Assembly (NCBI GenBank): GCA_019637335.1
Contig: JAHBVV010000007.1
Span: 62,001 to 126,000 of the forward strand
Source of the DNA: Candidatus Hydrogenedentota bacterium
GTDB taxonomy: Bacteria > Hydrogenedentota > Hydrogenedentia > Hydrogenedentales > JAEUWI01
Length of the DNA stretch: 64,000 bases
Direction: 5' to 3'
Shown: in pieces, positions 53,901-62,944 of the stretch
Numbering within the stretch: position 1 is the first letter of the stretch
Layout of the letters: every line of letters starts with the position of its first letter
Translations under genes and position numbers: made by a program
Notes under the pieces: model-generated
Databases searched by the model: none
The model's input: only the letters and a program-made list of their open reading frames with translations
What the model was told of the DNA's origin: nothing

Positions 53901-56121
53901 CGTGCACGCTGTCGGGATTGCCGCCGTCCATGGCGTTACGCCAGAGGAGGGACTCTGCGTCGCGGAAGTTGTTCAGGGCGTCGAGCAGCGCGCGCAGTTC
54001 GGTGAAGGCGGCTCCTTCGGACACGAAGGCGTCCATGGCTTCCTTGAACTGGTCGACGCCGCTGTCGATGGACTGGTGGAGGCGTTCCGCGGCCCCGGCT
54101 CCGCGGAGCACCCTGGCGGGCCACACGACGCTCGGGGTTTCGTCGTAGAGGCGCCGGACGTAGTCGTTGAAGGAGCTTTTGTCCTCGGCGAACTGGTTGT
54201 CGTCGTCGACCACATAGGCCAGGAAGCGGTTGAACTCAAGTTTGCGCGCCTGGGAGCCCAGGTCGGGCGGGGCGTTTTCGAGCATGGCCTCAATGCGCAG
54301 CAGTTGCCCGAGTGCCTCGGTTCCCTCGGCGGTCCAGGCCTCTTCGGCCTCGAGAATCCGGTTCTGCGCGGCCGCTATGAGGGGAATGAGGTAGCGTGAT
54401 TCGAAGATGGCGCGGTAGGCGTCGACCATGCTGCTCTTCAGGTCGCGGTTGAAGATGCTGACCGGCTTGAAGATCAGGGGTGTTTCCACTTCCTGGGTCC
54501 ACTCGTTCTGCATGAGGCCCGGGAGCTGTCCCAGCCGGACGCCCTCGGCGAAACTTTCCGGGAGCGCGGCGCCCGGGAGCTCGACGGGGAGGCCGCCGTT
54601 GTAGACGTAGTCGAAGCCGCTGCTCTCGGCGACGAGGGGGTCGCTGTCGGGGAGCCAGGCCGCGATGGCGGCCCAGTTCTGGCGCATCTGGGCCATGCGC
54701 GCGGCCCAGTCGCTGGAGACCCAGATGGTGTAGGCGATGAATGCGACGAGGACTGCGACGGCGGCGTAGACCCAGCGGAGGCGCGCGCGTTTGCGCTGGT
54801 AGCGCGGGTCCTGCTTCCAGGTGACGAGCCCGCCCTCGGCGAAGGCCTTGTCGTTGAGCATTTCCTTGAGGAAGAAGCTGTCTTCGGTGTGGCGTTCGCC
54901 GGCGGCGGGCAATTCGGCCAGGGGCTTGTCGAGGGCGCGCGCGAGGGCGGGGTCCAGCTCGGTTTCGCGTTGTATCGCGGAGGTGTAGTAGGCTCCGCGG
55001 AGGAAGAAGGGGTCGCAGTACCAGGAATCGGGCTCGAAGAGGCGTTCCAGGAAGATGCCCAGGCGCCCGGCGGTGGTTCGGAAGCTGCGGGGGAACTCGT
55101 AGAGGTGGTTGACCTTAACGCGTCGCTTGTATCCGAGGCTCTTGGACTCGATGGAGTACTGGAGCATGGAATCGCGGCGGCCCCGCAGGCGCTGGTAGAT
55201 GCCTTCGATGTCCGCCTGGAACTTCGCCAGGCCGAAGGGCTCTTCGAGGGGCGCACCGTTGGACCAGCCGAAGATCTGGTCGCGGTTGCCGCCCTCGCGC
55301 ATGTCGGAGAAGTATTCCATGAAGCCGCAGAGCCGGTCGGCCTTGGTGACCATGACGAAGACGGGCACCTGCGTGCCGAGGGCGCGGTGGATGTTCTCGA
55401 AGTGCTCGACCAGTCGCGCGGCCTTGCTGTGGAGGTCATCGTCGGTGTCGGCCACGAGGGACTCGGCGGAAACGGCGAGGATAATCCCGTTGAGCGGGCT
55501 TGCGGGCCGGAAGTCGGCGATCAGCTTGAGGAGCTGCTTCCAGGCGAAGGCCTCGGCGCGCCCGCCGCGTCCGAAGAAGTGGGCGCCTGGGAGGTCGAGG
55601 AGGACGGCCTTGTTGGTGATCCACCAGTCGAGGATGTGGGTGCCGCCGACGCCCTGGCTGGTGTCGGTGAGACCGGCGGGGAAGCCGATGCCGCTGCGGC
55701 GAATGGCCTCGGACTTGCCGCACCCCTTCTCCCCCACCACCAGGTAGAAGGGCAGTTTGTAGGGGTCGCGGCGGAAGCTGGCCAGGTCGGCGACGCCCTT
55801 TTCGAAGCGCTTTTTGAGTTCGCGCCGGAACTCATCCTCGGAGATGGAGGGTTCTTCCTCGGCGGCGGCCTCGGCGGCGGCGGTGGCGGCCTCGGCCTGG
55901 CGCCGGAGGCGCCAGGGGCGGATGAAGCGGAAATAGCAATAGACGGCGCCGCCGACCGCGATCAGGATGGACAGCGCGACCAGCGCCCAGGCGGGGACGA
56001 TGCCGGTGAGGAAGTACCAGCCACCGGCGATGACGCCGACGACCATCATCACCGGGACCAGGAGGATCTTGATGTCCTGGACTTTGGAGAAGAACTCGAA
56101 TATTTTCTGCAGTATGGCCAA
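50857..56121 (-). CDS. tssM: TssM (IcmF-like), inner-membrane ring component of the T6SS
   Basis: A 1754-residue TssM, longer than the usual 1100-1300. Start: TTG at 56121 with AGGAG 9 nt upstream. Two membrane helices lie at about 18-42 and 45-66; a third is at about 445-465 (WVYAAVAVLVAFIAYTIWVS). Between them is the IcmF NTPase domain with Walker A GEKGCGKSE near residue 132 and LLDLPGAHFFG. The large periplasmic region follows. From about residue 1530 the chain is Pro/Ala-rich and ends after VRLR. Just before the end is an A9 tract, beyond which the neighbouring frame encodes Ig-like domains. TssM forms the trans-envelope complex with TssL and TssJ, whose genes are in the same operon. Confidence 0.92.
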   Translation of the reverse strand: MAILQKIFEFFSKVQDIKILLVPVMMVVGVIAGGWYFLTGIVPAWALVALSILIAVGGAVYCYFRFIRPWRLRRQAEAATAAAEAAAEEEPSISEDEFRRELKKRFEKGVADLASFRRDPYKLPFYLVVGEKGCGKSEAIRRSGIGFPAGLTDTSQGVGGTHILDWWITNKAVLLDLPGAHFFGRGGRAEAFAWKQLLKLIADFRPASPLNGIILAVSAESLVADTDDDLHSKAARLVEHFENIHRALGTQVPVFVMVTKADRLCGFMEYFSDMREGGNRDQIFGWSNGAPLEEPFGLAKFQADIEGIYQRLRGRRDSMLQYSIESKSLGYKRRVKVNHLYEFPRSFRTTAGRLGIFLERLFEPDSWYCDPFFLRGAYYTSAIQRETELDPALARALDKPLAELPAAGERHTEDSFFLKEMLNDKAFAEGGLVTWKQDPRYQRKRARLRWVYAAVAVLVAFIAYTIWVSSDWAARMAQMRQNWAAIAAWLPDSDPLVAESSGFDYVYNGGLPVELPGAALPESFAEGVRLGQLPGLMQNEWTQEVETPLIFKPVSIFNRDLKSSMVDAYRAIFESRYLIPLIAAAQNRILEAEEAWTAEGTEALGQLLRIEAMLENAPPDLGSQARKLEFNRFLAYVVDDDNQFAEDKSSFNDYVRRLYDETPSVVWPARVLRGAGAAERLHQSIDSGVDQFKEAMDAFVSEGAAFTELRALLDALNNFRDAESLLWRNAMDGGNPDSVHEIDVILATWRRDVQALNLRRAALDETIARLFENEEVDVARLCDRERKRVQGEIDDNYFILTRELGNVKTAPEDENVKHVEAVKNRLRAYKDATKALVDSSVAQFLNDFEILRADREYLKRTEYQDFRRYQLRAHVYGFLQESDYVVGEGIYDPFDYLIDLQELQQAFDESVREIADFDTNSDSFTSGRDAAEAMLRLIYRQQRYKVVEQIVDALPINTSDFARLVSSRVEAQWLERPEIPLTPSGDMEQFDDGYNTEVVYDLLTLWSHIKDILGQEKLGKDALPDVERLQRTFREKNTVFNYYLTEYINYWSRMVDQNTEMVSYGTWREFHAALSNLEVYNVNHRLRMLYETALYAVDIVPESHPGQTDAHLDLALKMRGLNDAFDAECLRVVNLWKAIPKIDRDAINGLLALSAGEFMASYLSLLDNNINKANFGFWNSLSTQAVRLLADEGEHLSRYYLINLATRYRGFPLIDDTATPPLTPEQFDEALELVRHIKQPPRGENPRSLLAGERTGWPDVDKELDRLQGDQVIRTEYEREWFNQIITVMDFIGGDVPLTCELVVLPREIQDLRPPRFPEPQPSRKVYGAAPWVYRYMRINGEAFNTEPASPVVGQGEKTYPLSPISDKLALHFYYTSEDLNPGINRFARPSGVAGLEMPWLPLVVLHMGDARVLEDGRTCAVPFRVVDNAERKDSEYFYWLGFRFNKDIPDLKHWPNAYNWPHLRRVPRGLGEAYPDEQGGEVYYNPEAPLLPLSREAERVEPVQTNASMDEPSDKIKYVSTPMPDGAYSYNPAPASPVTYTAPPAAPSQPTASTAPRPVYTGPAPSDPDYDFIHAPALEADAPEPGTRAPWEPPATPEVTIQPAQPPAAVGAARIPPPAPAPLTPEIRPAIPPRPAAPEPEIRSAIPPQPAAPEVPQRVTTPRPPAVVPAPDRPLYTTEVTFTTPRETEAAAAPPIIGEPVPAAPRRDAVAEPYTSVTHPGADAMRDKKKLDPSVEAQQERRVSRGRPGVRLR
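50929..50937 (-). other. A9 homopolymer, candidate slippage site in tssM
   Basis: Nine consecutive A residues on the coding strand (codons GAT-AAA-AAA-AAA-CTC) in an otherwise very GC-rich gene. One extra A here joins TssM to the Ig-domain frame; without it TssM ends 23 residues after the tract. Confidence 0.7.
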
Positions 56122-56127
56122 GCCCGG

Positions 56128-56850
56128 CTACTCCTCGCCCGCTCCGGCGGGATTTATAATCTGGGTGGCCTTGGTCTCGGAGGCGCTGGATATACCGCTC
56201 AGCGTACCCCGCAGCTGGCCGGAGCTGTAGTAGTAGAAGAAGATGTTGGTGCCGGCGAAGGCGATGGCGAGCAAGACGACGACCCAGCGCGCGACCTTGA
56301 ACTGCTTGAGTGTCCGGCGGGGCAAATCCTGCTCGCTGGTGTGCTCGTAGGCGGTCGGGGTGAGGGGGCCGGATAGTTCGAAGCGCTCGCCGAAGACCTT
56401 GGCGTCGATATCGCTGTGGAGCTGGCGGATGTACTTCCAGTCGTCGGAGTAGCACCCGGTGAAGCCCAGGCGCAGGCATTCCCGGAATATGGTGAGCTGT
56501 TGGAGGGCGACCTCGGTGTTCTGGGCGAGGGTCTGCTCCAGCAGGTCGAAGAACTGTTCGTCGCCGGCGAGTTCCTGTTCGTCGAAGGCGAGCTCGACCC
56601 ATTCGCCGGCGATGTTCAGGTCGCTTTCCTTGATCATGAAGTCGACGTAGAAGATGAGGGCCAGGTTCACGGTGCGGTCGTACTGGTAGGCCAGGGAGGG
56701 GTGCGCCTCGGCCTTGAGCCGGATATCGGCGAAGATGCTGATGATTTCCTTGCGCACCTGCTCGACATCGAACTGGGTGTTGTGCTCGGCGGCGCGGGTT
56801 AGGCAACCGACGTAGAGGAAGAGCGGCTCGGTCAGCTGGACCAGGTTCAT
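56128..56850 (-). CDS. tssL: TssL (DotU/IcmH-like), T6SS membrane-complex protein
   Basis: A 240-residue TssL. The cytoplasmic N-terminal domain has the DotU features LTEPLFLYVGCLTRAAEH, YVDFMIKESDL and FDLLEQTLAQN. One membrane helix lies near the C-terminus (about 190-210, WVVVLLAIAFAGTNIFFYYY), leaving a short periplasmic tail without a peptidoglycan-binding domain. Its ATG overlaps the tssK stop in an ATGA arrangement, and tssM starts 6 bp after its own stop. It connects the TssM membrane ring to the TssK baseplate. Confidence 0.92.
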   Translation of the reverse strand: MNLVQLTEPLFLYVGCLTRAAEHNTQFDVEQVRKEIISIFADIRLKAEAHPSLAYQYDRTVNLALIFYVDFMIKESDLNIAGEWVELAFDEQELAGDEQFFDLLEQTLAQNTEVALQQLTIFRECLRLGFTGCYSDDWKYIRQLHSDIDAKVFGERFELSGPLTPTAYEHTSEQDLPRRTLKQFKVARWVVVLLAIAFAGTNIFFYYYSSGQLRGTLSGISSASETKATQIINPAGAGEE

Positions 56851-58238
56851 CGCCGTTCCTCCTCGCCCACGTCACTGTAGGTGGTGTAGAGCGTGAACTT
56901 GTAATCCACGGCGGCCTCGGGGACGGTGAAGCGGATGGCCATGGTGTTTTCCACGATGATCCGGCGCCAGAGCGCTCGGTTGTCCTCGGGGTCGATGCGG
57001 AAATAGTGGAGGCCGGGCTTCGCGGGCAGATCCAGGGGCACTTCGCGCTCCTCGCGGAGGGTGAGGCCGCGGATGCGCTGGTGGATGTTGCTGCGCGCCA
57101 TGACTTTGAAGCGGTCCTGGGCCTCGACGAGCTTGACGAGGGTGCGCGGGTCCTCTTCGGTTTCGACGGCGAGGAAACAGCGGGAGGCCTCGGTGAGGCG
57201 GACGGCGGTGAGGTCGGCGACGTAGATGTCGTCCTCCTCGCGGAACTCGGCGCGGCGGAACTTCTGGTTGGAGATGAGCTGGAGGAGTTCTCGGATCTTG
57301 TCGCTCAGTTCGCCGAAGACGACGCCGGGGCGGTCGTGGTCGTAGGCGATGACTTCCATGGCGTCGTAGCCGGGCACGAGGGTGGCGAGCTCTCCGAGGA
57401 GATCGCGCAGCTCGATGTACATTTCGAAGGGCGTGACGCCGGGCGTGGAGAGGTAGGTGGACAGGCGCGCGCTGAACTTGTTGAGCGTCTGCAGGAAAAA
57501 GACGTGCTCCGCCTGGAATTTCGCTTCGCGGGTCGTTTCGCCGCGTGTGCCGCCGCGGGATACGCGGGTGACCAGGTCGCGGCGGTTCGCGTCGACCTGG
57601 TTGGTGAGGTCGCGCAGGATGGCGGTGAGGTGCGCGTACCCGTGGATCAGGAGGCAGGGCGGATAGAAGTAGGGGTCGAGCGTGGGCAGGCCGCCGCTGT
57701 CGGCGGAGGAGCGCGACACCCGGACGAGGGGCAGGGTCTCCAGGCCGCTGACGTCTTCGGTACTGAGGAGTAGGCGCGCGTTTACCCGCCGGACGAGCAT
57801 GGGGTGCAGGTGGACGCCGGTGTTTTCGTCGGGGCGCTCGATTTCACTGAGCTTGTAGATGCGGCGGCTCCGCCAGCCTTCGCTTCCCTCGCCGGTGACG
57901 ACGTTGGCCCCGTTGGGGTCCCAGAGGGGCACGCCGATGAGCACGGTGACGGCTTCGGCTCCGGCGTCGAAGGCGTTCTGGAGGTTGAGGGGCTGTAAAT
58001 CGGCGCTTGCGGGGTATTCGACCTCGACGCCGCTGGGCATGATGACGCGGAGGTGCTTGAACTGGACGAGCAGATTGCGGAGGGCGTCGCCGGAGAGTTC
58101 GGAGCTGATGACGCCGTAGGCATGGGCAAAACGCAGGCGCCGCTCCGACCGGATCTGGGTGACGAGGTTCTGCTGCATCTGCTGCATGTGGTGGGGCTGG
58201 AGGAACAGCCCTTCATGCCAGTGTATATGCTGCGTCAT
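56847..58238 (-). CDS. tssK: TssK, T6SS baseplate protein
   Basis: A 463-residue TssK. The N-terminus IHWHEGLFLQPHHMQQ is the family signature (it binds TssF/TssG in the wedge), and the length fits the usual 440-460. Later landmarks are YFYPPCLLIHGYAHL and the C-terminal receptor-like domain with FRIDPEDNRALWRRI. It links the baseplate to TssL and TssM. Its stop overlaps the tssL start, so the two are coupled. Confidence 0.93.
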   Translation of the reverse strand: MTQHIHWHEGLFLQPHHMQQMQQNLVTQIRSERRLRFAHAYGVISSELSGDALRNLLVQFKHLRVIMPSGVEVEYPASADLQPLNLQNAFDAGAEAVTVLIGVPLWDPNGANVVTGEGSEGWRSRRIYKLSEIERPDENTGVHLHPMLVRRVNARLLLSTEDVSGLETLPLVRVSRSSADSGGLPTLDPYFYPPCLLIHGYAHLTAILRDLTNQVDANRRDLVTRVSRGGTRGETTREAKFQAEHVFFLQTLNKFSARLSTYLSTPGVTPFEMYIELRDLLGELATLVPGYDAMEVIAYDHDRPGVVFGELSDKIRELLQLISNQKFRRAEFREEDDIYVADLTAVRLTEASRCFLAVETEEDPRTLVKLVEAQDRFKVMARSNIHQRIRGLTLREEREVPLDLPAKPGLHYFRIDPEDNRALWRRIIVENTMAIRFTVPEAAVDYKFTLYTTYSDVGEEERR

Positions 58239-58306
58239 CGCTATCTTTCTCTATGTTCGCGCGGTTCCCGCTGTGCGGGGTCCGCCGGTCATTTCGCGCG
58301 GGCCGG

Positions 58307-58906
58307 CTATTGCCGCCGCTGGGTGGTCGCGGACACGAGGCCGCTGGGCTGAATCAGTATTTTGAGGGTCCGCGTCCGGGGGCGGAAAAAGCCATTGGGC
58401 CAGGCGCGGCGGTCAAGCGGGAGCGCGAGCACGGAGCGCGACTGCACGAGTTCGGGGTTTTCTCCAGGTTTCTCGGGGAGATTGGCCAGGACGAACAGGG
58501 TTCTCGCGCCCTTGCGTTTCCACTGGTTCCAATGGGAGCCGCGGCGGGACAGCTTCTTGATGTCGTGATCGCGGTTGGTAAACCGGGCGCTGTAGGCTCC
58601 GACACTCTGTCGGTAGGGATTGTTGGTGTCGAAATACTCGCGCACATTGATCGTGCGGAGGACGCCTTCCTCGGAGGCGTTTGCGGCAAAGACATCGACA
58701 TCGATCGAGGGGAGTTCGCCGGTGGTGTGGCTGCGGAAGTTTTCGACGTCCATGATGAGGTGGACGTTGTAGGCGTCGCGCTTTTTCGACGCGCACCCGG
58801 CCGCGACGCCCGGCAGGACGGCGAGCAGGAAGACGAACCGGAACGCGCGCGCAATAGCGCGGCGGCCCCGCCCTGGCAAACCCCTTGTAAGCGCCCAACG
58901 CAACAA
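58307..58906 (-). CDS. tssJ: TssJ-like outer-membrane lipoprotein of the T6SS
   Basis: A lipoprotein of 199 residues if started at TTG 58906, which is 6 nt after AAGGAG; an in-frame ATG at 58951 is an alternative. The signal sequence ends in the lipobox GVAAGC. The mature domain has the beta-sandwich pattern of TssJ: LIMDVENFRSHTTGELPSIDVDVF, then WNQWKRKGARTLFVLANLP and TLKILIQPSG. TssJ anchors the TssM periplasmic domain to the outer membrane. Sequence similarity is weak, and the call relies on the lipobox, the size and the position upstream of tssK. Confidence 0.75.
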   Translation of the reverse strand: MLRWALTRGLPGRGRRAIARAFRFVFLLAVLPGVAAGCASKKRDAYNVHLIMDVENFRSHTTGELPSIDVDVFAANASEEGVLRTINVREYFDTNNPYRQSVGAYSARFTNRDHDIKKLSRRGSHWNQWKRKGARTLFVLANLPEKPGENPELVQSRSVLALPLDRRAWPNGFFRPRTRTLKILIQPSGLVSATTQRRQ

Positions 58907-59117
58907 CCTGTTCTCCTTCGCATGCACAGCCCGGGGAAACAGCATCCCCATGCGGCGAAAATCCCTGCGCGCGCGCCCGTTCCCAGGCGCGGCGGCCGGC
59001 GAGCACGCCTGCCGGCCCTTCTCTACCCGATACCCGCGAGTGTACCCATGGTACACAGCGCGCGGGCATGTATGTCAAGGCAATTCTTGCTCGCTCGCCG
59101 GCCCTGGCGGCGGCGTA

Positions 59118-59663
59118 TCAATTTGCTTCTTCCCAGGCGGCCCCATCGAGCTCCGGGAAGCTGATCTGGCAGTTGCCGGAGGGTATGCCGGTGAGTTTCG
59201 CACGCCCCCGGCTGTCCGTGGTTCCGCGGTCGACGGTATTCCCGTCGGGGAGTCGGATTTCGTAGGGCATTCCGGCGATGGGGCTGTCGTCCATGCCGAC
59301 GAGCTCGATCTCGATCCAGTCGGTCTGGCGACGGACGGATTGCTCCTGGACGACCGCCATGCGCTCCGCGCGGGCCTCCTCCTCCGCGGCCTCCTCGGAG
59401 ACTTCCTCGTCGGCCTCCTGGCGGGCCTGTTGCTGGCGCTGCTCCTGGCGGGCTTCCTGCTCGGCGGCCGCTTCCTGCTCGGCGGCGGTGGGGGGCTTGT
59501 ACGGGGTGACTTTCTGGCTGCCGTATTTGCCGGTCTGGGCCTGGATCTGCTCGGCGCGGACCTCGGCGACTTCTCCGGGATCGGCCTCGTCGGCGAGCTC
59601 GGGCTCCTGGGCTTCGGCCGGGTCCACGGCGGATCCGGCGCTTCCATCTTTGGGATCGGGCAT
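59118..59663 (-). CDS. VgrG-associated accessory protein with acidic coiled coil and carboxypeptidase-like beta domain
   Basis: A 181-residue protein with AAGGAG 10 nt before its ATG. Residues 1-45 are acidic and low in complexity. Residues 50-105 are a Glu/Ala/Arg-rich coiled coil. Residues 112-175 are a small beta domain (WIEIELVGMDDSPIAGMPYE, RGTTDSRGRAKLTGIPSG, CQISFPELDG) with the layout of carboxypeptidase-regulatory domains that I associate with proteins encoded next to VgrG. The gene is 13 bp after vgrG, so they are co-transcribed. It may sit on the spike tip or help load an effector. The LysM protein at 46512-47180 has a similar beta domain. Confidence 0.7.
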   Translation of the reverse strand: MPDPKDGSAGSAVDPAEAQEPELADEADPGEVAEVRAEQIQAQTGKYGSQKVTPYKPPTAAEQEAAAEQEARQEQRQQQARQEADEEVSEEAAEEEARAERMAVVQEQSVRRQTDWIEIELVGMDDSPIAGMPYEIRLPDGNTVDRGTTDSRGRAKLTGIPSGNCQISFPELDGAAWEEAN

Positions 59664-59676
59664 GCCCGTTTCTCCT

Positions 59677-61827
59677 TTAGTTGATGCTGACCATGCCGCC
59701 TTCGAGCGTCAGGCTGCCATCGCCGCTGACGGTGGTGGAGGAACTCGATAGCTCGGCGGTGGCGGAGGAGGACAGCGTGAGGCCGGTCTCCCCGCTGAAC
59801 TCGCCGGAGCCGGTGGCGGCGATGGTGGTGTCGCCGGTTGATTCCAGGGCGATATCGCCGTCGGCGGTGGCGGATACGTCGCCGCCGGCCTCCATCACGA
59901 TGTCGCCGTCGGCCTTGAGTTCGATGTCGCCGGTGGTGCCGATGGTGATCCCGCTCGATTCGATGGCGATATAGGAATCGCCGACCTTGATGGTGACGTT
60001 GGTCCCCGCCTCGATGACGATGTTGTCGGCCTTGAGGTAGTAATCCTCGGTGACCTCCTCGGAATGGTTGGTCTTGTAGACCTCGATCACGTCGTCCTCC
60101 ACGGTATGGCTGTGGCTTCCGGTGATCTTGATGGCCTGCTTGCCCTTGATGGTGACGTTGTGGTCGCGCTCGATAACTTCGACGTGATCGCGGCCGACGG
60201 TCTCGTGCTTGTCGTTGTCGACCTTTTCCTTTCGGTCGTTAATGACCTGGAGGTGGTGGTCGTTGCCGATCCAGGCGAACGAGTCGTTCAGGATGCGCTT
60301 GTCGAAGTTCTTCTGGCCGTGGACGAAGATCTGCTCGCTGTCTTTCTTATCTTCGAAGCGGATCTCATTGAAACCCTGGCCGCCCTTGGTGGAATTGCTC
60401 TTCATGACACTCATGGTCATGTTGGTGGGGAGCTCGTAGGGGGGCTTGTTGTCGGCGTTGTAGAGGGCTCCGGTGATGATGGGCCGGTCGGGGTCGCCTT
60501 CGAGGAACTCGACGACGACCTCGTGGCCGATCCGGGGCAACACGACGACGCCCCAGTTCTTGCCGGCCCAGCTCTGTGCGAGCCGGATGAAGCAGGAGCT
60601 GTTCTCGTCGGAGTTGCCGTATCGGTCCCAGTGGAACTGGACTTTTATTCGGCCGTATTCGTCGGTGTGGATCTCGTCGCCGCTTGGGCCGACGACGGTG
60701 GCGGTCTGGGGGCCGTGCACGAAGGGCAGCGGTGTAATGCTTTCGCTGCGGAATTGCTCGGCCTTGCGGATGGCCGTGAAGGTGCACTTGAAGGGTTGGA
60801 GCTGTTCCCCGTCCACGGGCATGGAGGTGTAATCCTCGCCGACGACGTTGATGGTGGTGGAGGTGATGAGGTATTCGGCGTTCTGGGCTTCGAGCGGGTA
60901 CTTCGCGAGGGTGAAGAGTGCGCCGCAGGCCGCGCCGCGGATGATGCACTCGGCCTTGAAGGTCTGGTAGTCGACCTGGTACTCCTCGGCGCGGTAGCGG
61001 GCGTAGCTGGCGGCGTCACCGGCTTCGGCGTAGCGCCCGGGATAGTCGAAGCGCTGGAGGTTCGCCTTGGCGTTGGTCCGGGCGACTTCATGGTCGCCGC
61101 GCATGATGGATTTGGGGGTTTCGAGGCTGTAGTCGGCGTAGGCGAAGACGCCGCTCTCGAACTGGCCCATTTCGACCCAATAGTAGATGCTGTCCTGGTC
61201 GATGGAGCCCTGGTCGCGGGGGATGTACTCCATTTCCTCGAAGCCGGGGACGGGTTCGTGAAGGCTGCTGGCGTTAATCAACACCATGGTGTGCTTGCCG
61301 TCTTCGTGCTTGAAGTAGTAGTAGATGCCCTCCTGCTCCATGAGGCGGCTGACAAAGTTGAAGTAGGACTCGCGGTACATCACGCAGAATTCGCGTGTGG
61401 GGTAGGTGACGCTGCCGAGCTTGTATTCCACGTCGGTGATGCCGTGCTCTCCGAAGACGTCCTTGATGATGGAGACGGCGTCCATGTTCTGGTAGATCCG
61501 GCAGTCGCGGGTGCGGGTGAGGAACCAGAATGAGGGGACGATGGTGGCCTGGTAGTAGGTGAGGTCCTCGACTTCCTGGGTGCGGGAGAAGCGCTGAATG
61601 ACGCCGTTGATAAAGCGCGCGTCGGATTCGGTGTAGTTCATGCGGACGGTGACGTTCTCGCCGATGATATCGTCGAACGCGATGTTCGGGTCCTCGCTGC
61701 ACAATTCCAGCTCGTACTGGAAGATGCGGCCCAGTTCCTCGACGCCGGCCAAGCGGCGGAACAGGAGCACGTCCTTGCCGAGCGGGGTCTCGATACTCGC
61801 CCACCGGGTATCTTGAGTTCTTGCCAT
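59677..61827 (-). CDS. vgrG: VgrG (TssI), T6SS spike protein
   Basis: A 716-residue VgrG. The N-terminal gp27-like domain is at about 1-370 (LLFRRLAGVEELGRIFQYELEL, MEQEGIYYYFKHEDGKHTMVLI). The gp5-like OB domain follows with the canonical VVGPSGDEIHTDEYGRIKVQFHW and WAGKNWGVVVLPRIGHEV. The C-terminal needle has HxHxHxH-like repeats and then a long Gly/Ser/Thr stretch in which D-x-x-LEAxGD-type units repeat. No enzymatic extension is attached. It lies between tssG and the accessory gene. Confidence 0.93.
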   Translation of the reverse strand: MARTQDTRWASIETPLGKDVLLFRRLAGVEELGRIFQYELELCSEDPNIAFDDIIGENVTVRMNYTESDARFINGVIQRFSRTQEVEDLTYYQATIVPSFWFLTRTRDCRIYQNMDAVSIIKDVFGEHGITDVEYKLGSVTYPTREFCVMYRESYFNFVSRLMEQEGIYYYFKHEDGKHTMVLINASSLHEPVPGFEEMEYIPRDQGSIDQDSIYYWVEMGQFESGVFAYADYSLETPKSIMRGDHEVARTNAKANLQRFDYPGRYAEAGDAASYARYRAEEYQVDYQTFKAECIIRGAACGALFTLAKYPLEAQNAEYLITSTTINVVGEDYTSMPVDGEQLQPFKCTFTAIRKAEQFRSESITPLPFVHGPQTATVVGPSGDEIHTDEYGRIKVQFHWDRYGNSDENSSCFIRLAQSWAGKNWGVVVLPRIGHEVVVEFLEGDPDRPIITGALYNADNKPPYELPTNMTMSVMKSNSTKGGQGFNEIRFEDKKDSEQIFVHGQKNFDKRILNDSFAWIGNDHHLQVINDRKEKVDNDKHETVGRDHVEVIERDHNVTIKGKQAIKITGSHSHTVEDDVIEVYKTNHSEEVTEDYYLKADNIVIEAGTNVTIKVGDSYIAIESSGITIGTTGDIELKADGDIVMEAGGDVSATADGDIALESTGDTTIAATGSGEFSGETGLTLSSSATAELSSSSTTVSGDGSLTLEGGMVSIN

Positions 61828-61897
61828 TATTCAACCCATCCTTCGGGGCCAGGCGCGCCGCCGCCCCGCGAGGCTATATTATTGCCGAGGCGCCCAT

Positions 61898-62944
61898 CTA
61901 CAGGCGCCGGAACCAGGTAACAAGGGTCATGCGGTCCATCCGCAGATCCGCGGGATCGTGATCGAATTCATACGCCTCGCGCTTGAGCCAGGTGGTCCAG
62001 CCCAGCTGGCCCTGGCTGCCGAGGCAGATCTGGGGAACCTCCTGACGCTTGAGAATCAGGCACACGTCCCATTCGAGCTCTTCGCCGACGTAATTGCGGA
62101 CCCAGTCGATGAGGTGGCCGAGGCGGTTGCCGGAGGGTAGCATGCTGAGGTAGCGATCCCAGTCCATGGCGCCGAGGCGCACGCGGAACTTCTGCTGGCG
62201 GTCCCAGATGCGGCTGCCGATGATGACGTTCTGCCCGAGCTTTCCGGTGGCGCGGGTTTCACCGAGGCGGCACCGGCAGTCCTGGGGCACATCGATCCAC
62301 TGCCCCACGAACTCCTCGATCTCGGCGGGCACCCCGAAGTACTCGGCGAGGATGCACTGGAGGCCCTCGGCGTTGCGGGTCTGCATGGCGAGCCAGGCGG
62401 CGTAGTAGCGCTTGGCGTCATCGCGGATGGAGTCGCGCTCGTGGAATACGGGGGCTCCGATGCCGAGGAGGCTGGAGACGTATTTTGAGAAGGCCTCGTT
62501 CCGTGTCCGCTCGTAGCTTGTTGTAATCTGGCAGGCGGCCCAGGCGCGGTAGAAGAGCTGCACGATCCGGTTCTGGAGCATGTCCAGAAATTCCGGGTGG
62601 GCCTTGTCCTTGTCGTGCAGCAGGCGGTGGTAGAGTGATTCGGAGATATTGAGGGGCATGGGGCCGCCCGGCCCGAGCAGGCCCATGAAATTGACCTTCA
62701 TCCGTGGCGGGGCGGCGCCGTCGCCTTGCGAGAAGGCTTCGACGGGCGTGGATTCGAAGGTCAGGCTCAGGTTCTGGCCGAAACGAACGACGTCATCCCG
62801 GACGTGGTGGGAAAACCCCACGCGCGCCTTGCCGGGATGGCTGTTTTCCAGCTGGCGGATGGCCTGGAAGAAGTCCGCGGAGCCGGGATCTTGTTCCAGC
62901 AGCGCCCTTATACCAGCTTCCGCTGTCCCATTCTGGCCTTCCAA
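61898..62944 (-). CDS. tssG: TssG, T6SS baseplate wedge protein
   Basis: A 348-residue TssG. Landmarks are FFQAIRQLENSHPG, FMGLLGPGGPMPL, FLDMLQNRIVQLFYRAW and, near the C-terminus, GWTTWLKR. Its ATG at 62944 lies 37 bp inside the end of tssF, so the two are translationally linked. TssG pairs with TssF and TssK to form the baseplate wedge around the spike. Confidence 0.92.
   Translation of the reverse strand: MEGQNGTAEAGIRALLEQDPGSADFFQAIRQLENSHPGKARVGFSHHVRDDVVRFGQNLSLTFESTPVEAFSQGDGAAPPRMKVNFMGLLGPGGPMPLNISESLYHRLLHDKDKAHPEFLDMLQNRIVQLFYRAWAACQITTSYERTRNEAFSKYVSSLLGIGAPVFHERDSIRDDAKRYYAAWLAMQTRNAEGLQCILAEYFGVPAEIEEFVGQWIDVPQDCRCRLGETRATGKLGQNVIIGSRIWDRQQKFRVRLGAMDWDRYLSMLPSGNRLGHLIDWVRNYVGEELEWDVCLILKRQEVPQICLGSQGQLGWTTWLKREAYEFDHDPADLRMDRMTLVTWFRRL

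Noticed and set aside
51733-54399. 888-codon plus-strand open frame opposite tssM
   Set aside because: It is a shadow of tssM in GC-rich DNA. The translation is a low-information mix of Gly, Glu, Val and Ala without domains, and the tssM frame is clearly the conserved one.
60064-61533. 489-codon plus-strand frame opposite vgrG, and similar frames opposite other host genes (33501-35390, 29659-30828, 47075-48775, 37031-38311)
   Set aside because: All are antisense to genes with recognisable domains, lack ribosome-binding sites and have shadow-type composition.
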